From assembly GCA_964020085.1 (NCBI GenBank), contig OZ026597.1, positions 22,449,721 to 22,513,720 on the forward strand: a stretch of DNA of 64,000 bases, given 5' to 3'. This document shows, one piece after another, positions 11,119 to 24,175 of this stretch (positions within the stretch are counted from its first letter, which is position 1; each line of letters opens with the position of its first letter). The stretch is from Micromussa lordhowensis. Taxonomy: Eukaryota; Cnidaria; Anthozoa; Scleractinia; Lobophylliidae. A program made the position numbers and the translations under genes. The notes below the pieces were generated by a model, which was not told the DNA's origin, did not search any database, and was given only the letters and a program-made list of their open reading frames with translations.

Positions 11119-11511
11119 AATAGACCCTTCTCCAAAATGGCCGCCGAAAATTTAAATAAGTCAAAATTAAAAACGAATACCAGCACTAGAAAGAGCACCT
11201 TAACTTTAGTAAACCTGCCAAGTTTAAGCATTTCAGATGAAATAACAGCCGAGAAAATGTATGTTGAAAATTGAAAAATTTACAGACGTTTGTATGACTG
11301 GGGGTATGCATTATACCCCCAGTCATACAAACGTCTGTAAATTTTTCAATTTTCAACATATATTTTCTCAGCTAATATTTTACCTGAAATGCTGAAACTT
11401 GGCAGGTTAACTAAAGTTAAGGTGCTCTTTCTAGTGCTGGTATTCGTTTTTAATTTTAGCTTATTCTAACGTATTTGAATTTTCGGCCGCCATTTTGGAG
11501 AAGGGTCTATT
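11119..11511. mobile_element. 393-bp long foldback element (near-full palindrome)
   Basis: Both ends read AATAGACCCTTCTCCAAAAT when oriented outward-in. The arms stay complementary for roughly 190 bp each and meet at a centre GGGGGTATGCATTATACCCCC. Differences between arms are few, mostly near 11145-11170 versus 11445-11480. The outermost bases allow a TA target duplication, as Tc1/mariner-type elements make, but this is not certain. No open frame of note lies inside. Confidence 0.85.
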
Positions 11512-11747
11512 GTTAAATAGTTTCCTCTGTTTTTAAGGTAGCATGCATACCACTAACGTTATGTATTTAAAAACCATGAAATACTCCAAACGTCATTACT
11601 TCTCGTACAATTTTAATACTAGCGTAGCTATATTGAACCATAGAGTAAAACAAAAAGAAAACTGTGTAGCGCAAAGTTTGTTAGATAAATAAACTTAATA
11701 AATATTGTTTTTTGCGCTGAAATACGTAAAAATCGTAAAAAACCATA

Positions 11748-11778
<31 letters not shown>

Positions 11779-14700
11779 TTATATGCAACTGTCATGCATC
11801 AGTGGTTATATTGAACCAACCTACCCTAGCAAGTTGTTTACCCACCTGAATTTTCCAAATAATCTCTCTAGGTTTAAGTTCACATAATTAGCTTACCTTA
11901 AATATTTGTATAATTGGAGCAATCTTCAGGAATAAAATCTGCGATTTTTCCTACCCTATTTATGACCTCACCAAAAATCCGATACCCCATTTATGACCGT
12001 GTCTGCTTACACAGTTGCCCTAAACATAATTAATGAAGGGCTTTTGTTGATGGTCTTATCGTTAATGATGATAAAGTAGCTTCTTCTACAGAACATACCC
12101 GATTAGAGACTAGAGACTCTTTACTACCAAATCGGCTGAAATACCATACCGTTGGGACCGCAGATTAACCTATATAACCCATATAACCCACCCAGGATAA
12201 TTGTATGCACACAGTGTCTTGTTTAGAAGGAATGTTTTGTTTCTTCTCTCAATAAAAAGAATAGTGTGTTTAGTTTAGCTTCGTCTTTTTGTTTTTTGAG
12301 AGGGAGATGCTCTAAGAAAATAATCTACGTTAGATTTTACTTTTTTAAATCCGAGTTGGAACTATCTTTGTCATCAGAAAAAAGTGACACAAAAGAACAC
12401 ATTTAATAAGATATTATGTAACACTTGGTTTTACAAAAGCTGACCTTACAAAAGTCGGGATATTAGGCTGAAAAATGGACCGCTTATTTTTCTGAAAAGG
12501 ATTACCTCTTGATGCAACTAGATCTAGATGAATAATAGCCGCCAAGAGCTGATACATCGATAACAAATGACGTGACTGAAAGGAGCTGAGTCACGGTATT
12601 TTGAGTTATTTTGTATGAGTTCAAAATTGCCTTTAAATTAAAGGAAAGCTGAAATAATAGTTTACTGAGACAGAGAAACACTAGAGAAATAATGATAAAC
12701 CAAAAAGAAACAAGGACGGTTAAGGATGGAGAAGATAGGCATGGATTACAAACGACGCATGACTTGAAAATTTACTGAGGCTTAACTTTTTATGATTTGC
12801 ACACCGTTTCGTACAGTAGCTTCTTTAAGTATTACCAAATTAAATATAAAACATTAAATCTTAGCCCTGTTTACCAGCTAGTTCCGTTAACAAGGGTCTA
12901 CTTGCCTCATATTTCCTTGATCGAGTTTAAATACAAGGTGGTCTTAAACGTTTTCTTTTTGAATGAGAAATATTAGCAAGCAAAAAAGAGTCCTATTTAC
13001 TGGCTTGCGCCATTTTCAATGAAAAAGGGTGTTTGACAACTCTAGTCGCGTTCAAAGCACAGAAAGATGACATTTTCGTTAATTTTAGGTAAATGTGATT
13101 GGAAAGAAAGGAGTGCCTTAACATACCTTAGCTGTTTCCCTTCTAAAACACCCGGTGATGAATAAAGTCCTCCACGGCACAGTTGAGACTACAGCTAAGC
13201 GTCCTTTTGTGCATAAGAGACGATGAAAAACGGCTTCTTTTCACCTCAACGGCCCAAGTGGTAATCCTTGTGTAAACATCGTGTGGGAAAATCGGTGTTG
13301 AACAGCTGAGCAAGTTTGCGCTTTCAGTATATTGTTTTGTTTTGAAAGAGAGTAATCAATGAGATCATCGTTTAGGAACAACTGATTTTCAACTTTAAGT
13401 ATCGCTTTCTTGGTTATGAACGAATGTTATCAATTTCTTTATCGTTTTTAAATCGTTTACTTTCAAGACGACGTATACAGTTTACTAAGAAATTGAAATT
13501 GCGTTGCAAAGTTGAATGTACGTGCTCGAACGCGTGACAAACGAAACCGCTTAACATAAATATCCTTTGTACATGCATAATCAGTTTTCCTGGCAGGTAA
13601 TGCAAGTAATAGGAGATTTTCCATTAAATGGCATTGCACTTGATCTGAAAACTGACTGATCGAGCTGTACTTCAGTTAGATAATTTCTGGTGCAATATTC
13701 TTTATTCTTTTGGTGTAAAACTCCTTCAGGAAACTGTCATGAAGTCTTGCGTGTGAGTGGGAAGAAATGCTATTAATTTGGCAAAAATTGTGCGATTTGA
13801 CATAATCAAGCAGCTGGGGGAATATCTCATTAAGTTTAATTTGCATGTGCTTAGACGGATTAAGTAAGCGAGAACGTTGATTTACGTCAACACGATCATT
13901 GATTGCTTCTCGCAGTTACATCCTTCATTCCAATAAGAAGCTATTTGTGGTTTTCTTTTTTTGGCGTACAACGAATTACATTTTTTCTTCCCCATAATTG
14001 CTGTCTTTAGGGGTGCATAGGGGTATATAAATGGTTCTTTACGTGATAATAACTTCCTATCAACCTGAGCTCAGCATTACTTATTGACACAGCTGTTTAA
14101 CCCATTGACAAAAACAGACAAGCTAGTCACCTACGTCTTTAGGCCTTTCGGGTTTTTTTAACGTTTTCTCGCCTTTCTTTTTTTCTTATCTTTTTGCTGC
14201 AGTTGTTGACCTTCTACTGAGCTTGCTTCCAGTTCAAGAATTGCCGAGAAAGCATCATCGAGACGGGCAATTCTTACCACGGAGTAGCCAAGTGCAGTTG
14301 AGGAAAATTTTCCTCGCTCAAACTTCTGAGCATTTTCGGTGCATATTTCAGGCTCAATTGACCCAATCAGTCTGATCTGGGTATCATTAGAAAAATCTTT
14401 TTCTCCTGAAGAACTCGAGTATAAGTGATGCTAAGTTTGGTGAAAGGTGATGACGTCAGAAGTGAAACAAAGGCCAACGCTCTGTTGACTTAGGAATTTG
14501 AGGTGATTCTCATTTTATAATTATGAGGATAAATCGTAAAATGCATTTCAGATTCAGTTGAAAATGATAAATGTAAAATTTTGTGGGCCTTTCAGAAAAA
14601 AGGAAAATATAATTATAAAATAATATGACTACGCAACAACAAGAACATTTCATCTCGTTTATAAAAAGACCAATCTGAATATATAAACAATGGCTTCCAA

Positions 14701-16319
14701 CTGATGCGAAAATGAGCTAGGAGATTTGTTCTTGGACATTATACATTTGTTTTTTCTGCTGTAATGTTAGCTGTAGTGCGAGCTCCAAATAGGCGCACTT
14801 TGCAATCGCATGCTTTCAGATCCTGGATATTTTCCTTCTGTCGTTGGAATTGCTCGATTTCTGGACTCTCTGTAGCATCCCACACTTTCGTAGTCTTTTT
14901 AAAGAAAACAGATCGTTTTATTGCTCATAACATAAAGTAAGAGATTATCAGATGTATTGAACACTAAAAATCGAGTTGAGTTAGGAATTTCTGCACATTA
15001 ACCCATTCGCTCCTAAGGGGAATACCACGTATTTCTAAAATGGTACCTATAAACTCAAAGACTAGTTAATAATTATACATTCGCAAGGTATTGTTTCTCA
15101 AATACTGTCCACAGCCATCTAGAAGTCCCAGCTTGAATTGAAGAGCATTCAGAACGAATAAAAATGTTTTAAAAATATATTTTTTATAATTACTCCTCTT
15201 TTAGTTGGGTTTTACACTTAAACTAGCCTATTTGCAGCTCTTGATATTTGTCTATTGTAAGACATAAACTTGAGTTAAAAATTGCAAGTGGAAACGATAA
15301 AAAATTTTAGGGGTGGTTAATTAAGTCTCATGTCAGAGTATTATTATCATTTTATTCTTTCAAAATAGAGGTCTGCCAAGACCTTTTTGCTGTCCAAATT
15401 GGATGCAAATTGATCAAATATTGACTATTGAGTATTATTAAAAAATGGATCATTCGATAATGCAATTCGCGAGTTTTCATTGGCTTAGCCATCATGGGTT
15501 ATGAGCCATTACACATGTGCCAGTGTTTTTCAAATATGGTAAGCGTACACATGAGTTTTTGTTTTTTTTTAATTTAGATTTTCTATATTTTGGGGGCGTT
15601 TTTAATCAACTCTATCAACTCTGATCTAGCAGTAAAAACCATGATTACGAACTGAATGTGGAAACCTCTTTTGAGAACTGCAATTATGGTTATGTTTTCT
15701 CAGTCTCTTTGTAGCATCCACACTTTCATAGTCTATTAGGAAAAACAGATTGTTGATTAATGATATTACTATCGAATATATGAAAGTAATAAAAATCCAA
15801 AGCAATTTAAATTAACCTTTTTATTATCTTGGATGCCAGGTATTGAACAGAAGAAAGGTCATACTTAGTAGTTTGGGTCATTTCATTAAAAGTACATAAC
15901 GCATTTATCTCTAATTTGTTCACCTGCTGGACAGGTAATGTGGCTTGCGTTGACAGCGGCTTCCGTTGCCAAAGATCGCCAAAGATATTTGTTTTCTCCC
16001 AAAGAAGGCAGTAATCTGACTTTGGGACGCCAAAAGAGAAGCAATCAAGTCTCTAAAATTCTTGCGGGCTTTGTGGACATCGTTTAGAGACTGTAAACGG
16101 CCGAAGAATTTCGAGCGGAGAAAAGCAAACCAGGTGGAGTCACCAAGCAAATGGTCGCTATGGCCGGCGGAGACCAGTACATCAATAAGCTCACTCTAAA
16201 TTGGGATCGAAGATAATGTCAAAGTAATCATTCAATTTTCTCAGTAAGAGAAATCATGCCTGGATTTTACACGTGTTACGGAGCTGTTGCGTTTGCGGTA
16301 TTGATCTGAATGGTTTACG
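11512..16319. other. Intergenic region upstream of ATAT1
   Basis: No protein-coding exon could be supported across 4.8 kb. A dispersed motif GGAGCTGAGTCACGGTATTT at 12584 recurs at 27658. A TTAACCCATTCGCTCCTAAG motif at 14999 resembles one at 18030. A minus-strand open frame at 15920-16150 extends upstream to about 16195 without a stop, but it has no recognised similarity. The ATAT1 promoter is expected in the last few hundred bases; no core element was identified. Confidence 0.5.
12584..12650. repeat. Dispersed repeat copy 1 (GGAGCTGAGTCACGGTATTT)
   Basis: The sequence GGAGCTGAGTCACGGTATTT, followed by GAGTTATTTTG and a later CCTTTAAA, also appears with small changes at 27658-27715. Two related copies 15 kb apart indicate an interspersed family. 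Its borders and class are unknown. Confidence 0.6.
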
Positions 16320-19300
16320 ATGGAGTTCTCCTTTAACATCAACGAGTTGCTACCTGATCCAATCACACTCGTCGACGATAAGTTGGCACCATTTCGGATT
16401 CGAGTGAAAAATGACAGGTGTGTTTCATCGTGAAATCTTCTTTCTTAAATAGCGCAATAATTGACGGCTATCGAATTATGTAATTGTTATTGATATTGAA
16501 GAACTTTTACTATTCAATGTGTATGTAGCAGCTTTTATCTTACAAAATGTTTTTAAAATATATATCATGTACATGTATTACGTAAGCTTACATTTTCTAG
16601 GTGAGATGAGCTTATTATCAAATGTTTTGGTTGAAAGGTATGAATTTGCAAACAAGCAAGCTCAACTCAAAACAGTGATTGATAAGATGGGTGATGCTTC
16701 CACAAGGGTGAGTTTTACTTGTTTTAAAAGATTGGAAGAATTGTATGACTTATTCACTATTTTGTGCTTATTGGACAATTGGTTCTATAGCAGCGTAATG
16801 AGACACATTGCCTCTCAGCAGTGGGGGGTGCTACGGTGGCAAGAGGGGTGGGGGGACATGACAATAGAGGATACATGTTGACATGTCCACTCTGCACACC
16901 CCTCTATCTTCCCAGTTACTGTATGCTGCCCAAAATCTTTGTTACCACATGCTACTGTATGAAATGAGTTTGAGTGCCTATACTTGCCTCTCATGCCAGC
17001 AATCATCATCAATCCTTAAGATGCCAAGTAGCACATCACGAGGGGGCAAGAAGGATTATCCATTCATGAATACTGATCCTGTTTGCAAGCAGTGATATCT
17101 AATTCAGATGCTGAGCCCAGGATTTAAACCATGCTGCAGATACAGTGTGAAGCTCCAGATATTACAGTAACATCCATTTTACATAAGTAATTTACAGAGT
17201 ATGATCCGTCTTCCTGGTAATGGCAAAAATTAATTCTTGTTATTAGAAGTCGCAAAACGTAGTCAAATTAAGGTACAACTGTAGTAGAAGAAAACTATTC
17301 TTTATTATCATTTTCAATTTATCAATGACAAATCTTTCCAGGCTCAAGGTTTGCAAGTGCCTATCACCAGTGCAGTAAAACTCCAACATTCAGACCATAG
17401 GCTTTACATTATGAAGGATCCATCAGCAAACAGGTGAGGTCTTGTTTTCAGGATCTCACAGCAATAGTTGTATCAATGATGGTAAGGGAGTGGCCAGTGG
17501 AGGATTTGAGTGTCAGAAACTCTATGTTAATTTTCTAATTTTTCCAAGGACTGTATTACAAGCAGTGGTAGCCAAACTTTTTAGTGCTCTGTAGGTGATT
17601 GAATGTGTCATTAATGAGAAGTTACAAGATAGTAATTTAAATTAGTGTAACCCAACTGTTTAAGGAAGTCCTTGTATTTGTGCACAGTTCACATTTATTT
17701 GTGTGCTATGTGCCTCGTTGGCTATCTACCATCTCATATCCAACGCGCGCTTGTAGAATAATTGTTAAATATTTCATAGTAGGTATACATGTAATAGCTA
17801 CATATATTTCATAATAGGAATATAATACATTTTTGTCTTGCCATTAGTGATTTAGGAGCAGCTGTGGGGATTCTAAAAGTTGGTCATAAGAAGCTCTTTT
17901 TACTGGTATGTATTCCAATGTACTGATTTATGACTGTCTATAGCAGTATGAAACTATGTTATTATAGCAATCTACATTTTGTATGCATGTATGACTTGTA
18001 CAGACAGAAGTTGAGAGCAGTGCTCACACTAACCCATTGACTCCTGTGCCAGCTGTAACCGGCTGTGACAAGTGTTGGCCTTATATAGTTCCTTTTCCGA
18101 CTTCATCAACTGCACATGCCTCAAGCAAAACAACGGTGGTGCATTTGCAGTACAAAGCTTTAGTACATTTCATTGTCATCCTCTGCAAAACAACAATGTA
18201 CAGCTGTAGAATGACCAAGTGCTGTGTAGTCAAAAGGCATGCCAATTAAGATGGCTAAATTTTCATATTTCCATTTGGAAACGGTTATAGTAACATTGTA
18301 CACATTTAGCCTGAGAAGGTTTTTAGAGCCATATGTGTACTAAAAAGATCAATAGAGAGTTTCTGTCAGAGACCTAATGGCTGAAAAATGATCCATGGCC
18401 TCAAATTTCCCAGGGGCAGTTGTCAGACTGATAGTTCCAAGACATAAACACTCAGATTTTGTCTTTGATTGTTCACCACTTAATTTTCTTGTGCACGCCA
18501 GTTCAAAAATCATATTGAATTCTCTTCAACTTTTTTAGATGAAAGGTGAGAAAGCCACATGTAAAATTTGAGACCAAAAACAGGCAAATTGCAACATTCA
18601 ATTTTTTTTTCTATAAGCCTGCTTGTTTACAGAAAAATTTTTATGGATGAGTACTATCCATTTGGGTATTTTCCTCAGGGAAATAGGGACTATGGGCCAG
18701 GGACTATGGGCAGTGTCTCCCTGCTTATGAACACTAAAATGCCACATGATTATCTTTAGAAACCAATAAGAATATAAGAAAGTAATATACACTGTACTGT
18801 GCTTACATGTATATCATCAGGATACGCAAAGTGTGCAGTATGAAGTTAATCCCTTGTGTGTACTGGATTTCTACATTCACGAGTCTCGTCAAAGAACAGG
18901 ATGTGGCAAGAGGATGTTTGAGCACATGCTCAAGGTATTAACTTCAATCAATTGTAGTTTATTTTATATAGAGCAGTTTCAGTTGAATGTCAAAAGTAAT
19001 CAGGCAATTACTTTGGTTTTTGTTTTGGTCTTACTATGGTCTGAGATTGGCTGAGTGGTGTAATTGGTAAGTAACTGGTTTGGTTTTGGTTTTACAAAGC
19101 TCAATTAAAAATCGCTCGAAATATATGTAGAGAGTTTTTAATTTGTCTGGAGCTTTAATTATGAGAGTGTTCCTCATAATAAATTATTGTATACAATATC
19201 ATAGCGAAGTGGTAATTTGCACAAATATGATCATTTATATGTCCGTGAATATTAATAGTCTTTTTGTAATAATATGTACATGCAACTTTTGTAGTTGTAA

Positions 19301-22300
19301 CGAACTCCTTACACTTGCATTTATTATGATATTTCTTTTTAGGTGGAGGGTAGAATGGCACACCAGCTGGCTATAGACAGACCGTCTCACAAGTTTGTTT
19401 CTTTTCTGAAGAAGTACTATGGCCTAAAGAATGCTATACCACAGGTTGGTCAGAAGTTACTAATCCATGGACATTTCATGAGAATTGCAAAATTGTTGCC
19501 CTGGTCCCAAAGTACAAAAGTCCCTCCCGATGCACATACCTTGGTCTATTTGTCTACTGAAATGAAGAATCTCCGAGCTATGGTTTTGATTTAACTGTAA
19601 ATTAAGAGCTGTTTCGGTTACTATACTGCAGCTGGTGCAGTATTACGGAATTGTTTGATTAAGATAATGTTTACTGTGAAAAGCCATTTTAAAATTTATG
19701 CACACAAGGCTAGGGCTGTTTGTAAATGACATTTGGTGGGCAAATGCTGATTAATCGTCCTCTTTTCAGGCCAATAACTTTGTTATTCACGAGCATTTCT
19801 TCTCTGATTTGCAAGGTAAGGACTGACTGTTATAGCTGTAACGATAGCTCTATTCACAGTTAGCTAATCCTCATTTGGATTTCAAGGTACATAATGAAAA
19901 CGAGAAACGTTAACCGTGAAAGAGCCTCGTTTGTACGCTTGTGTAGACTGCATTGCTGTTTGTCACGTCTCGTGGTAGTAAAGCCGCACAGGAAGTGCCA
20001 AAGACGATTTTATGTAAATCTTGAGATAAGAGTCACCAGCCAGGCCAGCTAGGCAGCTGAGTTGTGTCTGTGAGTGTTTATGCGCTTGCTGACCCATTTA
20101 ATCGTTTGTGTATCCCTTCGACTTTTTCATTCGTCTAGTTTTGTCTTTTTTACATGTTATGTAGCTGTCGGTCATGTGCCTCGTCGAAGCCAACGCCTTA
20201 CTAATATTGGTCAGTCAGGAAGGCCTCCTGTTCATCCGTACCGAAGAACAAGTGAGTTGGACTAGAAATGGATCAAATCATAGACCAAATTGACCCACGT
20301 TTAACCCATGAAGTCATGTTGCTTTCCCTTTGCAATCAATTTCCTCATGTAATGTTTTGACCATTCTACGAACTTCTAACTACATGTATAACAGGGTAAC
20401 CAAAAACCTCTGTTGCCATCTGTGGTCTCTCTAGCTTCAATTATTTTCGTTAGACCCCTGTACCCCCTCCTACCACTTCAAGCGGTGTTCAAAAGGAGTA
20501 AAACTCGGTCAAACTGGGGTGCGTAGGGCTTTTACGGTAGATATTTTAGTTCTAAATCTTGTAAATATATGACGCAAGCTGAGTGTGTTTGTGTTGTACT
20601 GCGTTGTACTTTGTTTGTCATTTTAATACATAGTCTGTAGGCTTATGTTCCTCCTCTAGCAAGGCTGGATGTATAATTTATTAATTATAGCTATAACAGA
20701 AGACGTAGCAGGTAATGTGTTGACGAGAACACCTGCAACATTAAGGGGTAAAAATCCAGAGCTATCCTGATAATTTGGAATTAAAAAAAAATAAATAAGA
20801 CGAATCTGAGGATTGCTATCATTATTACAGCGAAGAAAGATTTAGAATACTTAGGCTCTATTTCAGAGCCATAGTCATGTAATTAAAATCGAAACAAGTG
20901 GACAGCTTTTATATCAAGGCTAGTAAGGCATATAAACAAGTAATGATATAACAAGATGTAATAAAAGAAAAAGATCTAAATCTCTAGAGGCTTGGATTCC
21001 CTCATTAATGCCAGGCTTAGGTTCTTAATGTAGAAGCCACAAGGAACGCAAATTGCAACCAATTATCATTATTAATGTGCTCTTTGAGGTCGACAACTGC
21101 AGGTGGTGAATCATTGCGGCAATTGGGTAATTTGTACGAGCTATTACAATTGCAGAGAAGCGTACACATTGGCTGTTCTGGCCTAGTAGAGTGTTATTGT
21201 TTGTTTGTGTTATTGTACACAAACAGGACAAAAAAGTTTAAGAAAATTGGAATTTGGCCTAATTTTATTTACAATTTAAGCAATAGAGCACTTTTTCCGT
21301 GTTTATATAGCCTCATCTAAACACGAGGAGGGTTGGGAGAATTCGAGACAGTTATGCAAACCCTCGACTACGTCTCGGGTTTGCATAACTTTCGAGAATT
21401 CTCCCAACCCTCCGAGTGTTTACATGAGGCTGTATAACCACGGAAAAAGTGCTCTATTGCTTTTATAAGATGATTCTCAAAAATACGCGCGAATCTAAAA
21501 CGTCGGAACCGTGTTTACATACTCTCATCTAAACACACCTATCGACCAATGAGAGCGCTTGTAGTGGCTTTATTATTTTATAAAAAATGTTAATAAGAGT
21601 GATATCAGAAACTTCTTATTAATTCTCGCTACATGGAGCTCGAGAACGCGCATGGAGAACATTGCTCTTGGTGATTCTTGTACGTGCCTTGCTTTACTCG
21701 GGCCGTCTCAGAAAAGCTCCAGGCAATAATCTTCCAGTGCGTCCCTCGAGCTCTGTTAATAATAAGTAATTAACGCCGCTAATTTACTCCAAAAACGTCG
21801 CGCTTATATGACATTACACTTCGAGAACTGAGATCAGCGGTTTGTGATTGAGAACCAAAATTGTATCCTTTGTGTTTGTGTGTTTGTAATAGTTAGGTCG
21901 TCTTCGTTGGCTCTGGTTCATGTGTGCGCGCTGCGTCCGGGTTTGTGGGTGCGCGCGCATTTTCATGTGTGTGCGCGTGTTTGGTTTGTTTCGTTGACGC
22001 GTATGTTTTGTTTGCAATTTAACGGTTTCATTTATATTGCGTTGTATTTCCTTGTTGCCTTTTCTTGTCAGTAACTGTGCTCACATCGTGGGTGGCTCCA
22101 CCTGAAATGTTCTGCAATTGGTATAGGATTTAATGGAGCCGAAACCAATTGTAGAATTCCAAACATTTTAGGTATCCTACTGATGAACGGTTGTGGCAAC
22201 TAGATATTTTTCCAGGAGCCAGCATTGAGATTGTGGTCTGTCCCCTTTGAATTGCTAACTAGATTTGGCCAATGAATGAAGTTTTATGTATTTCTCTTTC

Positions 22301-24175
22301 GCTCACATTCTTCCCTTTATAGGCCAACATGACCACGAACCACTACTGCTGCAGCAGAGATCTCAGTCCGGCTCATCAAGTCGCTTGTCAACTCGACCAA
22401 ACAGTGGCAGAGAGTTTTCATACTTGTCGAATGATACCCCACACAAGACTGAATCTGAACCAAGCACCGCACTTAGAATAGGTGATTCACTGCGAGATAT
22501 CCACCTGCCCCCTGTTGTACCCAGGCCTTCATCGAGAAACTCAACTCCAGGCTCACGGGGTCCCTCTGCAGGGCGCGGATCTGTGACGAGAGGGATGGAG
22601 TTAGGGTACGAAGACTCATGTTTTTTTATTTTTATTTGTTTTATTTGTATTGTGCGTTGTTTTCTCTTACTGCAATAATCGAAGCATTCCTCTAGTTTTC
22701 GTTCTGTAGTAAACCGTGCGAACACTAAAACAGGTAATTAGCGCCTGCCGGTGCCGGACTGGTCTTTTTCAAGGTTTTTACAGTGCGACTTTCTCTACTC
22801 AAATTTTCCAAAATGACCACAAATCTCTTGCCTTTGAAATGTACAGCTTTATTACAAGGATAATTTGTTGGAAAACTATTGTTAACCTCTACGATTAAAT
22901 TTGTGGAACATTTTGTCGGGTGGCATTGCTCGGTTGGAGTAGTCACACTGTTCTTTTCTTGCAGCCATTTAAAACCACTTGTTTTGGGATTACGATCTCT
23001 GTATTCCTTAGGTTCTGTAGTTAATACATTTCGTAAAAGATAATCTCCCAAGCTTTGTGTCAAATACTACTGATACTTGAAACTGAAGTGGTCTGAAGTT
23101 GTAGATTCAACATTAACACTCTAAGCTTAGCAAAGATTTTTGTATACAACATGTACTCTCGACGTGTGAAGAAACATCTGCAATCTGATACGATTCACCG
23201 GAACTGAATTTTTGTTTTTATACTCCAATCAATCCACTGACCCGCCTTTTTCATGAAACAACAGACCATATGAAGCAACCAATTATGTTCGCGCTGAAGC
23301 TCACAACTCGTCACGTGGTTTGGCGGCTCGCGCCACATCGTACAGTCGCCACTCGTACCGCACGCGGTCAGCGGATATTGCAAAGTCGAACAAAGTCATA
23401 GCGTTGGACACGAAAGCTGGTAACAGTAGCTTTTATAGAAACAACAGTGGAGGAAGAGCTAGATCACTGCATCTTACTTCAGTGGAGAATCCTTTCGTGG
23501 AGCAGGTGGTGTCAGTACCAGTTACTGCACAGAAACAACAAGAACAGTGAGTGGCCTTGTGAAAAATTGTAATTTTTTTAGTACGGTGGTATCGACTTTG
23601 AGTAAGGTAAAAGGCAGGAAATAACACGAAAAATAATCATAAACAAAATGCCGGATTTATATATAGTGTGCACCACTGCCAAAGGAGGAAGTTAAGGCGA
23701 TACTTTAGTAAAGTTCCCTCTCAAGTTCTGCCTGCTTATGCTTGATACCAGATGACAGGCACTTATGAGCAGGCATTTACGAAATTATAAATATACTACT
23801 AAAATTGCATTTAGAAAAATAGGAAGTGATCACCACGTTTTTTTTACAAGAATCCACGAGATCATTTGTAACTTTATCCGTTTCGTTTTTGTTTTTGTTA
23901 GAGCCTCTTCAACAGTTGCTTCACAAGCCGCCAAAGTTGAACAAGATCTTAACTCCAATATCTCCAACAGCCAAGGAACTGAACCTCCAAGCGGATTAAC
24001 TTCCACCGGAAACTATTCCGTCAGCACACTTTTTAACAATCATTATGCAGTCCGCCCGCCGTTCATGGGAAGTTCCTGGAATATTTTTGGAGTGCCGACT
24101 AACATGAACAAAGACCCCAGTTCGGCAAATTATCTGCACACGAGAAGAACTCAAAAGCGACATCACCCGTTCTAA
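16320..24175 (+). CDS. ATAT1: Alpha-tubulin N-acetyltransferase (ATAT1/MEC-17)
   Basis: Eleven exons join in phase: 16320-16417, 16638-16707, 17342-17433, 17848-17905, 18821-18934, 19343-19444, 19770-19815, 20165-20251, 22323-22605, 23265-23546 and 23902-24175 (stop TAA 24173-24175). The product is about 501 residues. The start MEFSFNINELLPDPITLVDD matches the family N terminus. The GNAT-like catalytic domain spans roughly residues 1-190. It contains LQVPITSAVKLQ, GILKVGHKKLFLLD, PLCVLDFYIHES with the conserved Cys near 119, the acetyl-CoA loop QRTGCG (130-135), LAIDRPS with the catalytic Asp near 156, and NNFVIHEHFF. ATAT1 acetylates Lys40 of alpha-tubulin in the microtubule lumen, marking stable microtubules such as cilia. 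The remaining 300 residues are Ser/Arg-rich and look disordered, as in animal homologues. The exon 8-11 borders rest on phase and splice consensus, so they are less certain than the catalytic exons. Confidence 0.95.
18028..18075. repeat. Dispersed repeat head (TAACCCATTGACTCCTG)
   Basis: TAACCCATTGACTCCTG at 18031 in an ATAT1 intron resembles TAACCCATTCGCTCCTA at 15000. The similarity suggests termini of an interspersed element family. The extent of each copy could not be set. Confidence 0.35.
21279..21462. mobile_element. 184-bp foldback MITE in ATAT1 intron 8
   Basis: The ends AGCAATAGAGCACTTTTTCC and the reverse complement GGAAAAAGTGCTCTATTGCT enclose nearly complementary arms. The arms meet in the sequence around GGTTTGCATAACT/AGTTATGCAAACC. 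TTTA directly precedes and follows the element, a possible 4-bp target duplication. Part of the inner arm (CGTGTTTA..CTCATCTAAACAC) is echoed just downstream at 21511-21537, hinting at nested or related copies. Confidence 0.8.

Noticed and set aside
22363..22725. 120-residue minus-strand open frame
   Set aside because: It is the antisense shadow of ATAT1 exon 22323-22605.
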